The notes below the pieces were generated by a model, which made no database searches, had not been told where the DNA came from, and was given only the letters and a program-made list of their open reading frames with translations. The translations under genes were made by a program, and so were the position numbers. This document shows, one piece after another, positions 27,744-35,894 of a DNA stretch of 64,000 nucleotides (within the stretch, counting starts at the first letter, position 1; every line of letters starts with the position of its first letter). Origin of the DNA: Vibrio galatheae (lineage in GTDB: Bacteria > Pseudomonadota > Gammaproteobacteria > Enterobacterales > Vibrionaceae). The stretch lies in assembly GCF_000967545.1 (NCBI RefSeq), contig NZ_JXXV01000028.1:62001-126000 (forward strand), given 5' to 3'.

Positions 27744-27941
27744 ATGTCCATTAATTCTATTGACCATGATGAAATGAGTAAAATTGCAGGCACGTGGGAC
27801 TTCACGGAAGAAGTAGAATCACAAAAGCCAAATAAGAGTGTCAAATCTGCCGAAGCTCGTCGTCGTATTGAAGCATTAAAAGAGATTCGTGAAAGTGGAT
27901 TAACAATCGAAGAGGCGAAAGAACTGGGCATTTTGCACTAG
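27744..27941 (+). CDS. Small conserved protein, possibly PA3496-like
   Basis: A 65-residue charged soluble protein. The start MSINSIDHDEM is set by a GGAGG ribosome site five bases upstream; the frame is open further upstream but with no comparable site. The C-terminal half SAEARRRIEALKEIRESG followed by LTIEEAKELGILH resembles small gamma-proteobacterial proteins annotated as PA3496-family putative envelope-integrity proteins. That assignment is tentative and the function is unknown. It is followed by a strong terminator, so it is transcribed alone. Confidence 0.75.
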   Translation: MSINSIDHDEMSKIAGTWDFTEEVESQKPNKSVKSAEARRRIEALKEIRESGLTIEEAKELGILH

Positions 27942-27966
27942 TTGTGACGCACAAATGCGATTACCT

Positions 27967-27992
27967 AAGGGTGGCTCGGGAAAGCCACCCTT
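27967..27992 (+). terminator. Terminator of the small conserved gene
   Basis: 10-bp perfect stem AAGGGTGGCT / AGCCACCCTT with a six-base loop, followed by TGTTTTTG. Confidence 0.85.
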
Positions 27993-28105
27993 TGTTTTTG
28001 AAATTTTTTTGATCTAATCCTCCACTCTCGCCTCGAATCCCTCTCAACATTTGTCTTGGGTGTGATATATTGCCTCCCCATATTTTTACAGATTTGAGCT
28101 TTGCT

Positions 28106-28315
28106 ATGTCGATCAACCTGTCTACGCTTCCAGCAAGTGACAAAAACAAGATTGAACTTGATAAACAAGCCTCGTTTTTGGTTTGGAAACTTCGTGAGGC
28201 AAAAGCGGTGCCTGATGAGATTGACCAGGTAGCAGCAAAAATCACAGACCAGGAAGAGCAAGCCTCGTTCTTAGAGTCTGTAGCTAAATATAAGCGAGTA
28301 ATGGGCGTCGCGTAA
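28106..28315 (+). CDS. DUF3283 family protein
   Basis: A 69-residue protein recognised as the Vibrio DUF3283 family by LPASDKNKIELDKQASFLVW and the ending VAKYKRVMGVA. The ATG is chosen over an upstream TTG because it begins the family's usual N-terminus. The function is unknown. It precedes the YebC-family gene, the same order as near V. cholerae rctB. The ribosome site is weak. Confidence 0.85.
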   Translation: MSINLSTLPASDKNKIELDKQASFLVWKLREAKAVPDEIDQVAAKITDQEEQASFLESVAKYKRVMGVA

Positions 28316-28407
28316 TGCAGCCAATTCCTCAGCAAGGCGAGAAATTGAAATGTGCTCGCTTTTTGCTAAAATCCTTCGCGTTAAATTGAATTAGAGAGAA
28401 CATCCCG

Positions 28408-29124
28408 ATGGGAAGAAGTTTTGAAGTGCGCAAAGCCTCGATGGCTAAAACTGCTGGCGCAAAAATTAAAGTTTATTCCAAATACGGTAAAGAAATTTAC
28501 ATGTGCGCGAAAAATGGCGGTGCAGACCCAGACATGAACTTGTCTCTTAAGCACCTGATCGCAAAAGCGAAAAAAGACCAAGTTCCTGCACACGTTATCG
28601 ACAAGGCGATTGATAAAGCGAGTGGCGGCGGCGGCGAAGACTATGTTCCTGCACGCTACGAAGGCTTTGGCCCTGGTGGCACGAGTGTCATCGTTGACTG
28701 TCTAACTGATAACGGTAACCGTACTTTCCAAGATGTACGCCAGTGCTTTGTAAAAACAGGCGCAAAAATTGGTGTTGAAGGTTCCGTGTCTCACATGTTT
28801 GATCACCAAGCGGTATTCCAGTTCAAAGGCGACGATGACGAAGTCATTCTTGAAACGCTAATGATGGAAGATGTTGATGTGACTGATGTAGAGCTTGAAG
28901 ATGGTGTGATTACCGTATTTGCTCCTCACACTGAGTTCTTCAAAACTAAGACGGCTCTTAATAGTGCGTTCCCAGATCTGACTATTGATGTGGAAGAGAT
29001 CACTTTCGTTCCGCAAACTCACACGCCAATCGCGGGTGAAGACGCTGAAAAATTCCAGAAGTTTCTTGATCTTCTAGACGACTGTGATGACGTTCAGCAG
29101 GTTTACCACAACGCTGAGCTATAA
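28408..29124 (+). CDS. yeeN: YebC/PmpR family protein, YeeN type
   Basis: A 238-residue member of the YebC family, of the shorter-loop YeeN type. Recognisable parts are [45 protein letters not shown] and [12 protein letters not shown]. Family members have been described as DNA-binding regulators, and more recently YebC proteins as ribosome-associated factors that help translation of proline-rich stretches; which applies to this paralogue is open. It has GAGAGAA before the ATG and its own terminator, thus it is a single-gene unit. Confidence 0.92.
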   Translation: MGRSFEVRKASMAKTAGAKIKVYSKYGKEIYMCAKNGGADPDMNLSLKHLIAKAKKDQVPAHVIDKAIDKASGGGGEDYVPARYEGFGPGGTSVIVDCLTDNGNRTFQDVRQCFVKTGAKIGVEGSVSHMFDHQAVFQFKGDDDEVILETLMMEDVDVTDVELEDGVITVFAPHTEFFKTKTALNSAFPDLTIDVEEITFVPQTHTPIAGEDAEKFQKFLDLLDDCDDVQQVYHNAEL

Positions 29125-29144
29125 TCGCTACCTAGATAAATGAA

Positions 29145-29168
29145 AACCGAGCACATCGCTCGGTTTTT
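29145..29168 (+). terminator. Terminator between yeeN and the DUF2798 gene
   Basis: 8-bp stem AACCGAGC / GCTCGGTT with a five-base loop and a T run on the plus strand. The last T bases touch the stop codon of the convergent DUF2798 gene. Confidence 0.88.
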
Positions 29169-29405
29169 TTATGCTTGCGGAATGGTCGTGACGCAATCCA
29201 GCCAGTTCGATAGTTTGCGGATCTGAGGCAACACTGTTAGGTTGAGCAATAGGGCGGTAGGCCAAGCAAGTAGAAAGCTGTCTAACCACATCTCAGGCCA
29301 CTCAATACTAAAGCCCAATCTGTAACCTGAAATTAGCCCTGACATAATGATTGCCATAGTCAGCGATGACAGTAGCGCTGAAATCCAAAAGTGTTTACGG
29401 CTCAT
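29169..29405 (-). CDS. DUF2798 family small membrane protein
   Basis: A 78-residue protein with two predicted membrane helices (FWISALLSSLTMAIIMSGLI and MWLDSFLLAWPTALLLNLTV), matching the two-helix DUF2798 family. The ATG with AGGAG five bases upstream is chosen, 18 codons inside the longest frame. It is divergent from a LysR gene, which may control it. The function of the family is not known. Confidence 0.8.
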   Translation of the reverse strand: MSRKHFWISALLSSLTMAIIMSGLISGYRLGFSIEWPEMWLDSFLLAWPTALLLNLTVLPQIRKLSNWLDCVTTIPQA

Positions 29406-29488
29406 AAAATCTCCTATTGGTGGTGTTTTTCCGGTGCTATTAAGGATATAACTATCCAATAGTGAAAAAAATAAGCAGGTATAGAAGC

Positions 29489-30394
29489 ATGAGTTCCATA
29501 TTTGGAAACATCGATGATCTCTATTTGTTTTGTTATGTCGTGGAAGAAGGTTCTTTGCTCGCCGCGTCGAAAAAACTGCAGCTGCCAGTCTCTACTATGT
29601 CTCGCCGCTTATCTGCTCTTGAACAGCGTCTTAATACCCGACTTCTTGAAAAGCAGGGCAGAGAGCTGGTGGCCACTCAAAGTGGCTTAGAAGCTTTCGA
29701 GTTGCTTCAGAGTGGTATGGAATCCATCGAAACGGGTTTTGGGCAAATGCTTACTGATACCCAAGAGGCCTCTGGCAAGATTAAACTTGCGATCCCGCAC
29801 AGCTTTTATCGTGCTTTTGTTGGTGAAGTCGTTGAGCGTTTCTTGGTCGAACATCCTAAAGTTTCCATTGATCTGGTGCTCAGTCAGGAGCAAGTTTCAC
29901 CACAAACCGATCGAGATCTTTTGATAACATTTGAGTTGGCTGATATGCACGACATGATAGCCAGACCTTTGTTCAAGGCGAGACAAGCGTTTTATGCTAG
30001 CCCAGAATATTTACAAAAAGTGGGTGAGATTAACGATCTAGCGACGCTTAGTCAGCTTGATTGGGTGAGTGTGGATCACTCATTGGATATTTCGGTTTAC
30101 CAACAGGATCAGTTGGTCGATGTGATGACAGTGACGCCGAAATTGATCGTCAATGACATCCTCGCCGTGTGCGGCGCGGTAGAAAAAGGGCTCGGGGTTG
30201 CTTCGTTGCCATTTAGACATGTCCATAAGGGAATGAATGTCGTACGTGTCCTACCTCAATACCAACGTAGCGTGCGACAAGCTTATTTGGTTTATAAACA
30301 GAGGCGCTATCAGCCAAAAGCGCTGAGTTTATTGATTGAACGCTTAATGAATGGTGTCGAGAAAATGCAAAAGCCTAAGGATTTTACACTGTAA
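29489..30394 (+). CDS. LysR-family transcription regulator
   Basis: A 301-residue LysR protein. Helix-turn-helix at about 8-65 (FCYVVEEGSLLAASKKLQLP, STMSRRLSALEQRL) and an effector-binding domain thereafter. The ATG start (MSSIFGNIDDLYLF) is chosen; a GTG nine codons earlier is possible. Its likely targets are the SDR gene 39 bp downstream and the divergent DUF2798 gene. Its last codons and the stop codon (F-T-L-stop) are part of a parS2 palindrome. Confidence 0.9.
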   Translation: MSSIFGNIDDLYLFCYVVEEGSLLAASKKLQLPVSTMSRRLSALEQRLNTRLLEKQGRELVATQSGLEAFELLQSGMESIETGFGQMLTDTQEASGKIKLAIPHSFYRAFVGEVVERFLVEHPKVSIDLVLSQEQVSPQTDRDLLITFELADMHDMIARPLFKARQAFYASPEYLQKVGEINDLATLSQLDWVSVDHSLDISVYQQDQLVDVMTVTPKLIVNDILAVCGAVEKGLGVASLPFRHVHKGMNVVRVLPQYQRSVRQAYLVYKQRRYQPKALSLLIERLMNGVEKMQKPKDFTL

Positions 30395-30395
30395 A
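30383..30395. promoter_or_regulatory. parS2: parS2 site overlapping a stop codon
   Basis: TTTACACTGTAAA, perfect match. Twelve of its 13 bases are coding: they spell Phe-Thr-Leu-stop of the LysR gene. It lies about 12 kb right of the origin. Confidence 0.9.
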
Positions 30396-30433
30396 CTCAT
30401 CACTAATTGCAAAGGGAATAAATAGGAGAACTG

Positions 30434-31165
30434 ATGGATAAAGTCGTTATTGTCACGGGAGCGGGACGAGGAATTGGCGCACAAACAGCAAAGTTGCTGG
30501 CCAGTCAGGGATATGCGGTCGCGGTAAACTACCTGAAAAACCACCAACGTGCCAAGGAAGTGGTTGAAGACATTACTGCCAGTGGGGGACGAGCTTTTGC
30601 TGTACAGGCTGATGTTTCGGACGAACAGCAAGTTGAAGCTATGTTTGCTCAAGTTAGCGAGCGTTATGGCACCGTGACTCACTTGGTTAACAATGCTGGG
30701 GTGCTGTTTTCCCAGTGTACGTTGAGCGAGATAGACCTTACGCGATTTAAAAAAGTGATGGATTCGAATGTGGTGAGCTGCTTTCTGTGCAGTAAAACCT
30801 TCATCAATCAGTTGGATTCATCGGGTGCGATCGTTAATGTCTCCTCAGCGGCTTCAAGGACCGGAGCACCTTTTGAATACGTAGATTATGCGGCTTCAAA
30901 AGGAGCGATGGACTCATTGACCAAAGGCCTTTCTCTTGAGTTGGCGTCACGCAATATTCGCGTCAATGGCGTGAGGCCAGGCTGTATTTACACAGAAATG
31001 CACGCCGATGGGGGGGAACCAGGACGAGTGGACAGATTGGGGCCACAACTGCCTCTTGGACGTGGAGGTACGGCATTAGAAGTGGCGTATACTATTGCGT
31101 GGCTGCTTTCGGATGAAGCCTCGTTCGTCACGGGGTCGTTTATCGATATTGCTGGTGGACGCTAA
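30434..31165 (+). CDS. Short-chain dehydrogenase/reductase
   Basis: A 243-residue SDR of the FabG/glucose-dehydrogenase-like type. Motifs TGAGRGIGAQTA, LVNNAGVLF, VSSAASRTG and the catalytic YAASKGAMDSL. Its ATG has AGGAG. It lies 39 bp after the LysR gene on the same strand, so it is probably co-transcribed with, or controlled by, that regulator. The substrate is unknown. It is distinct from the SDR at 26 kb, although both are paired with LysR regulators. Confidence 0.9.
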   Translation: MDKVVIVTGAGRGIGAQTAKLLASQGYAVAVNYLKNHQRAKEVVEDITASGGRAFAVQADVSDEQQVEAMFAQVSERYGTVTHLVNNAGVLFSQCTLSEIDLTRFKKVMDSNVVSCFLCSKTFINQLDSSGAIVNVSSAASRTGAPFEYVDYAASKGAMDSLTKGLSLELASRNIRVNGVRPGCIYTEMHADGGEPGRVDRLGPQLPLGRGGTALEVAYTIAWLLSDEASFVTGSFIDIAGGR

Positions 31166-31218
31166 TGAGATGGGTATCAAACTGATTTGAGGCCCATTTT
31201 AGTTTGAATTGCTACGAG

Positions 31219-31875
31219 TTAACGCAGCAATGGTAAGTGGCCTGTTTTCACCAGTTTGACCGTTTCCTGTTCAACGAAAGGACAATGTGCACTCATGTGT
31301 GGACTACGTATCCAACAGCCTTGTGGGTATCGTCCATACTCATCGCAAAATTCACCAGATAACACAAATATTTCTTCTCCTCCGAAGTGTTTGTGAGGTT
31401 GAAATTTTTCACCAGCAGGCCATTTTACTAGCGCAACATGTTCATGCTCAAAGTCATGTAGGGGCATCACTTCAAGGCCACCAATTCCAGCACGCCATGT
31501 TTGCGTGTTGGTGTTTAGCCTGACAACGTCTTTATCTCTAGAGTCAAATTGGTTGAGTTTTACCAAAATGACACAGCCTTGTTGGCTAAAAGGTGCATGA
31601 CTACTTTTTGGGGGATTGCGAAGATAGGTGCCTGCTGGGTAATCACCATGTTCATCAGAAAAGACGCCTTCTAACACAAAGATTTCTTCTCCAAGTGGAT
31701 GATGGTGAGTGTTGAATTGAGACCCCGCCTCATAACGCACCACGCTGGTTGTATGACCTGATTCGGCTTCTTCTCGCTCAAGCGGTTTACGCCACACGCT
31801 TTTGGCAGGGCTAGCAACCCATTCCATTCTGGCTGTGTCAATCACCACTTGCTTGGTAAAGTTCATATTGAGCAT
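31219..31875 (-). CDS. ChrR-like double-cupin protein
   Basis: A 218-residue protein made of two cupin repeats. Each has the metal-binding pattern HHHPLGEEIFVLEG (about 58-71) and HKHFGGEEIFVLSG (about 161-174), followed by DE.G.YP.G and conserved Ser/His residues. It matches the ChrR-type cupin domain of anti-sigma factor ChrR, but lacks the N-terminal zinc-binding anti-sigma domain. No sigma-factor gene is adjacent. It may be a stand-alone metal-dependent sensor or enzyme. Strong GAGGAG ribosome site. It is the neighbour of the LRR-kinase gene on the same strand, 43 bp downstream, so co-transcription is likely. Confidence 0.85.
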   Translation of the reverse strand: MLNMNFTKQVVIDTARMEWVASPAKSVWRKPLEREEAESGHTTSVVRYEAGSQFNTHHHPLGEEIFVLEGVFSDEHGDYPAGTYLRNPPKSSHAPFSQQGCVILVKLNQFDSRDKDVVRLNTNTQTWRAGIGGLEVMPLHDFEHEHVALVKWPAGEKFQPHKHFGGEEIFVLSGEFCDEYGRYPQGCWIRSPHMSAHCPFVEQETVKLVKTGHLPLLR

Positions 31876-31918
31876 GGTTTTCTCCTCGCTAGTCCCCTAA
31901 ATGTCCTAAAGATTAGAG

Positions 31919-33166
31919 CTATCTGACTAGTCGTGCGAGATTTTTTAGGCTCTTGTACGCTGCGGTTGCGACTTCTCTTGGCAGACAAACGGTGAGTAGA
32001 TCATCAATAAAATGCCCCAGTGCGCGGGCTTCAATTTGACGAATACCTTGTTGCTGTCTTGGCGTTAAGTAGTGATAGACGGACGCAGCCCCAAAATCAC
32101 CAAAAATCATCTCGCCATCCGTATTGAACAAAACATTATGTGCGTATAAATCGCCATGGCAGACTTGGCTGTCATGCAAATGATTAAAAACATCCATCAT
32201 CTGATAGACAATTTTTTCAATCTGACGAACCGATAAGGTGAAGTCTTGTTTGAACACATCTCGTGTACAGGTTTCTAACGTCGGTGGTAGTCCTAAATTG
32301 ACGTAGTTGTCTGGGATCAGCTCCATGACTAAGGCGAGATGATTGTCTTCATTCACCTGTGCGATCGACTTAACTAGGTTGTTGTGATGTCCGGTTTGTA
32401 GGCAAGCTTGCAGTTCATCACTAGGGTAGCCATCACTGGTAACTTCTCCCTTAAAGACTTTGACTGCCACGTTATCGGGAAAGCTGAACGCGTCGTTGTG
32501 CCAATTTGCATGAGAGATCACGCCTGACGCACCTTGGCCCAATACGTGATTCAGGGTGTATGAGTCAGACGAGACTTGCGGAACCCCTTGCCTGGTATAA
32601 GATGTGTCACAGAATGGGTTGCCAGCAAAGGCCACCCAAGCGAGTTTGGGCAGTGTGAGTAGCACATCAGGGAACACGCTCAATTGGTTTGCTGACAGTC
32701 TGACCAGCTCGAGGTTGTGTAAGTGAGCAAAGCTATTTGGCAATGCTTCTATCTGATTACCAGCGAGAGCTAACTTCTTGAGTTGAGTTCGATAACCTAA
32801 CGATTCAGGCAATTGGCGAATATGATTGTCGGTCAGAATCAACCAACGCAGTTGTGGCGGCAGTGACTCTTCGTCAACACATTTAATCTGATTACTCTTG
32901 AAGCCGACCATTTCCAGTTGTTTACACTGACCTAATACTAGCGGCAGGCTTGTAAAGCGGTTATTCGAGGCAAAAACAATCTTTAGTTTGGGCAGATCGG
33001 CAACCCATGCAGGCAGTTCACATAGCTGGTTATTTGAAACATCGAGAACTTCTAATGTTTCAGCTAACGTTAATATTTCTTGTGGTAACTCAGTGAGTTG
33101 ATCGACAAGCTGAAGGCGTTGAATTCCTGATAATTCACCACGCTTAAGTTGTTCTACGCTATTCAA
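31919..33166 (-). CDS. Leucine-rich-repeat protein fused to a protein kinase domain
   Basis: A 415-residue protein. Residues about 15-190 are leucine-rich repeats (LEVLDVSNNQLCELPAWV, LRWLILTDNHIRQLPESL, LKKLALAGNQIEALPNSF). Residues about 203-400 form a compact Ser/Thr/Tyr-type kinase with a glycine loop LGQGASG, VAVK Lys236, the catalytic loop HGDLYAHN (Asp339, Asn344) and GDFG (357-359). All catalytic residues are present although the HRD motif reads HGD. The start is a TTG codon with AAAGG seven bases upstream; no other start exists for about 80 codons. It has no signal or membrane segment, so it acts in the cytoplasm. Its substrates are unknown. Confidence 0.85.
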   Translation of the reverse strand: MNSVEQLKRGELSGIQRLQLVDQLTELPQEILTLAETLEVLDVSNNQLCELPAWVADLPKLKIVFASNNRFTSLPLVLGQCKQLEMVGFKSNQIKCVDEESLPPQLRWLILTDNHIRQLPESLGYRTQLKKLALAGNQIEALPNSFAHLHNLELVRLSANQLSVFPDVLLTLPKLAWVAFAGNPFCDTSYTRQGVPQVSSDSYTLNHVLGQGASGVISHANWHNDAFSFPDNVAVKVFKGEVTSDGYPSDELQACLQTGHHNNLVKSIAQVNEDNHLALVMELIPDNYVNLGLPPTLETCTRDVFKQDFTLSVRQIEKIVYQMMDVFNHLHDSQVCHGDLYAHNVLFNTDGEMIFGDFGAASVYHYLTPRQQQGIRQIEARALGHFIDDLLTVCLPREVATAAYKSLKNLARLVR

Positions 33167-33274
33167 ACTGACGGCCTTTCTATATTTGATGGGGGGGAAA
33201 GGGCGCTAGTTTACGTTGATATTCAATGTAACGCGAACGGAGAAGGTATTTTTAAATATCAAAGGTAAGCAAAG

Positions 33275-34741
33275 CTAGCCGAGCTGTTTTATGTTTATTA
33301 GTCGTTGTTCGCCGAGGTGGTTACTATAAATCGCAGCTGTTTGCTGTCTTAAATCAACCTCTAGTCGGACACTATCTAGAGCTTTTTTCCAGCTAAGTGT
33401 TAGGGCTTCTTTACCGCCTGTGAGGCTAAATTCGCCATTAAAAGCGGGATGAGTATTGCGTAGTTTAATCAGTTCTATTAAGCCCTTTACGACAGGTCGT
33501 GTAAGTCGTGCGTTAATTTCGTCTCGGTTGAGGTATGGGCGGTTTATATCGCGTCCAACTTGGGTTTGTTGGAGTAACGCCATGTCGTTTTCCATCGCAA
33601 GTAATCCAGCGTAGTAAACTTGCGGTACACCTGGGCTAAAGAATTGAATTGCACGCGCTATCAAATAATGGAAGTCGTTTCTTGCTAGCGCATCATAGTA
33701 GCTACAGTTGACTTGGTAGAGGTCAAGGTTGTTAGCCGCGGCTCCTGTCGCCAGTCGACTCTCATCCTTGCTGTTGGTATGAATGGTTTCGACTAGCTGG
33801 TTTAATTGCTCTGCATTAAGCAGCCCTGATTTTGAACCTTCAGGCCCTGCATCGATAATCCCAATGCCATCATGCGTATCCAGTACGGTCAGGCAGTTAC
33901 GCGGTGCTACCTCAAGCCACTCAATCAGAGGATCGAAATTGTTGGCTGAAAGGGCATACAGCACTAAAGGTGGTAAGGCAAAGTCGTATACGCGATGTAC
34001 TCGTGAAGCAACATCAATTTGTGTTTGATAATGGCTGTGGATTTCAGCGATGGTTTCCATTCCCAACTGTTTCGCTCGTTGGGACAATTGGTCGATAAAA
34101 TCGAACGTTTCGTCCAGCATAAAGCAAGAGGTATTGGCACGTTTAATCGCATAACCTGCCGCATCTAAGCGAATGATTTTGACCCCGTTGTCGGCGAACA
34201 GTTGCAGCACTTGTTCAAGATAGGCTTCTCCCTGTGAGTGTTCGACATTGATATCTATCTGATTGTCGGTAAACGTTGTCCAGAAATTAACTTGCTGCCC
34301 TGATTGAAGTGTTTTCAAACTAAAACACGCGTTAGGGCGGGGACGGTAAATCGCATTGGCTTGCTCATCGGTAATGCCATTTGGGAATATGTCCTGCTCT
34401 TTTAGAAACAGCGGCCAGAATGGGGACTCTTCACCTTGTTGTAAAACATCTAAAAACTGCGGCGATTGCGCTGAAGCATGATTGACGATGAGATCCGCCA
34501 TGATGTCGCAATGCTTCCCGAGTTTCTTTATTTCATCCCATGAGCCAAGTCGAGAGTCGACTTGGCGATGATCTATCGGATCGAAACCAGCATCGCTACC
34601 ATCAATCGGGTAGAAGAAAGGCAGCAGGTGGACGCTGGCAAATAGTTCGGCGAAATCGGTTGTTAGCAATTTGGTTAAGCTAGAAAGATCCCCTCCGGTA
34701 AGGCGATCAACATAGGTGATTAACTGGACTTTATTTTCCAT
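33275..34741 (-). CDS. Sucrose-phosphorylase-like GH13_18 enzyme
   Basis: A 488-residue retaining glycoside phosphorylase. Catalytic residues Asp193 (RLDAAGY), Glu233 (TIAEIHSHY) and Asp291 (LDTHDGIG) are placed one residue from those of Bifidobacterium adolescentis sucrose phosphorylase (192, 232, 290), a strong sign of subfamily GH13_18. It would split an alpha-glucoside with phosphate to glucose 1-phosphate. Sucrose is the default guess, but members of this subfamily also act on sucrose 6-phosphate, glucosylglycerol or glucosylglycerate. It is last in a minus-strand operon with an Agl-type importer, so its substrate enters unphosphorylated. GAGG precedes the ATG. Confidence 0.88.
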   Translation of the reverse strand: MENKVQLITYVDRLTGGDLSSLTKLLTTDFAELFASVHLLPFFYPIDGSDAGFDPIDHRQVDSRLGSWDEIKKLGKHCDIMADLIVNHASAQSPQFLDVLQQGEESPFWPLFLKEQDIFPNGITDEQANAIYRPRPNACFSLKTLQSGQQVNFWTTFTDNQIDINVEHSQGEAYLEQVLQLFADNGVKIIRLDAAGYAIKRANTSCFMLDETFDFIDQLSQRAKQLGMETIAEIHSHYQTQIDVASRVHRVYDFALPPLVLYALSANNFDPLIEWLEVAPRNCLTVLDTHDGIGIIDAGPEGSKSGLLNAEQLNQLVETIHTNSKDESRLATGAAANNLDLYQVNCSYYDALARNDFHYLIARAIQFFSPGVPQVYYAGLLAMENDMALLQQTQVGRDINRPYLNRDEINARLTRPVVKGLIELIKLRNTHPAFNGEFSLTGGKEALTLSWKKALDSVRLEVDLRQQTAAIYSNHLGEQRLINIKQLG

Positions 34742-34774
34742 TATGTGGCCTCATGTTGACAGACTCGCACTGAG

Positions 34775-35866
34775 TTAAAGGTGTTTAAGTGAAATACCAT
34801 CTTGATTAAACAGATGGATTTTCTCGGCCTCAGCCTTGAGATGAATCTCTTCACCTCGATGGAAATCTAAAATGCCCGGCAGCTTCGCCACAATTGTTTG
34901 ATCATTGCCTTCAACATTGATGTGCAGCAGCGTGACTTCACCAAGCGATTCAACAAACAGCACTGTCCCAGATATGAGTGCTTCCTCTTGATTGGCGACT
35001 AGGAAGTCCTCTGGGCGTACTCCTAGTTTAAGTGAGCTTCCTATAAGTTCACTTTCGGCTCTAATCGGAATGGTTACGGTAAGCCCGCTGTCTGCCCTGA
35101 CAGTGCAGCTTTCCCCTCCCTCTAGCATGCTAGCGGCGGTTAAGTTCATTGCCGGAGAGCCAATAAACTGGGCGACAAAAACATTGGCTGGATTGCTGTA
35201 GAGTTCGAGTGGCGTTCCTACCTGCTCAATTTTTCCGGCAGACAGCACCACGATCCTATCAGCAAGTGTCATTGCTTCGACTTGATCATGGGTAACGTAA
35301 ACCATAGTGGTTTGCTTAAGTTGTTCTTTGAGGTTGGCTATCTCGATTCGTGTTTGGACTCGTAAGGCGGCATCCAAATTAGAAAGCGGCTCGTCAAATA
35401 GGAATACTTTCGGCTGACGAACAATCGCGCGTCCAATCGCAACACGCTGCCGCTGTCCTCCCGAAAGTGCTTTCGGTAAGCGATCGAGATAAGGCTCAAG
35501 CTGCAGCATTCTGGCGGCTTCCATGACTCGTTCATGAATCGCTTCTTTGGGCTCTTTGGCGATTCGCATCGCAAACGCCATATTGTCGTAAACCGTCATA
35601 TGCGGGTAAAGGGCGTAAGTTTGAAACACCATTGCAATCCCTCGCATGGCGGCTGGTAATTCGTTGACACGTGCCCCCTCAATAAACAGATCGCCGGAAG
35701 TAATATCTTCAAGCCCCGCTATCATGCGCAGCAAGGTTGATTTTCCACAGCCAGAGGGGCCAACAAAAACAATAAATTCACCCTGTTTAACATCTAGATC
35801 TATTCCGTGTAGGACTTGAGTGTCACCGTATGATTTTTTTACATTGGTTAAAGCTAATCCTGTCAT
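34775..35866 (-). CDS. aglK: ABC transporter ATPase, MalK/AglK type
   Basis: A 363-residue sugar-importer ATPase. Walker A GPSGCGKSTLL, signature LSGGQRQRVAIGRAIV, Walker B FLFDEPLSNLDAALR, the switch histidine in VYVTHDQVEA, and a C-terminal regulatory (TOBE/OB) domain. The ATG at MTGLALTNVKKSYG is the family's usual start; the longer frame is not supported. It powers import through the two adjacent permeases. MalK-type regulatory domains may also bind PTS EIIA-Glc, a usual route of inducer exclusion; this is not shown by the sequence. Confidence 0.9.
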   Translation of the reverse strand: MTGLALTNVKKSYGDTQVLHGIDLDVKQGEFIVFVGPSGCGKSTLLRMIAGLEDITSGDLFIEGARVNELPAAMRGIAMVFQTYALYPHMTVYDNMAFAMRIAKEPKEAIHERVMEAARMLQLEPYLDRLPKALSGGQRQRVAIGRAIVRQPKVFLFDEPLSNLDAALRVQTRIEIANLKEQLKQTTMVYVTHDQVEAMTLADRIVVLSAGKIEQVGTPLELYSNPANVFVAQFIGSPAMNLTAASMLEGGESCTVRADSGLTVTIPIRAESELIGSSLKLGVRPEDFLVANQEEALISGTVLFVESLGEVTLLHINVEGNDQTIVAKLPGILDFHRGEEIHLKAEAEKIHLFNQDGISLKHL

Positions 35867-35894
35867 TTCATTATTCTCATCATATGCTGGTGGT

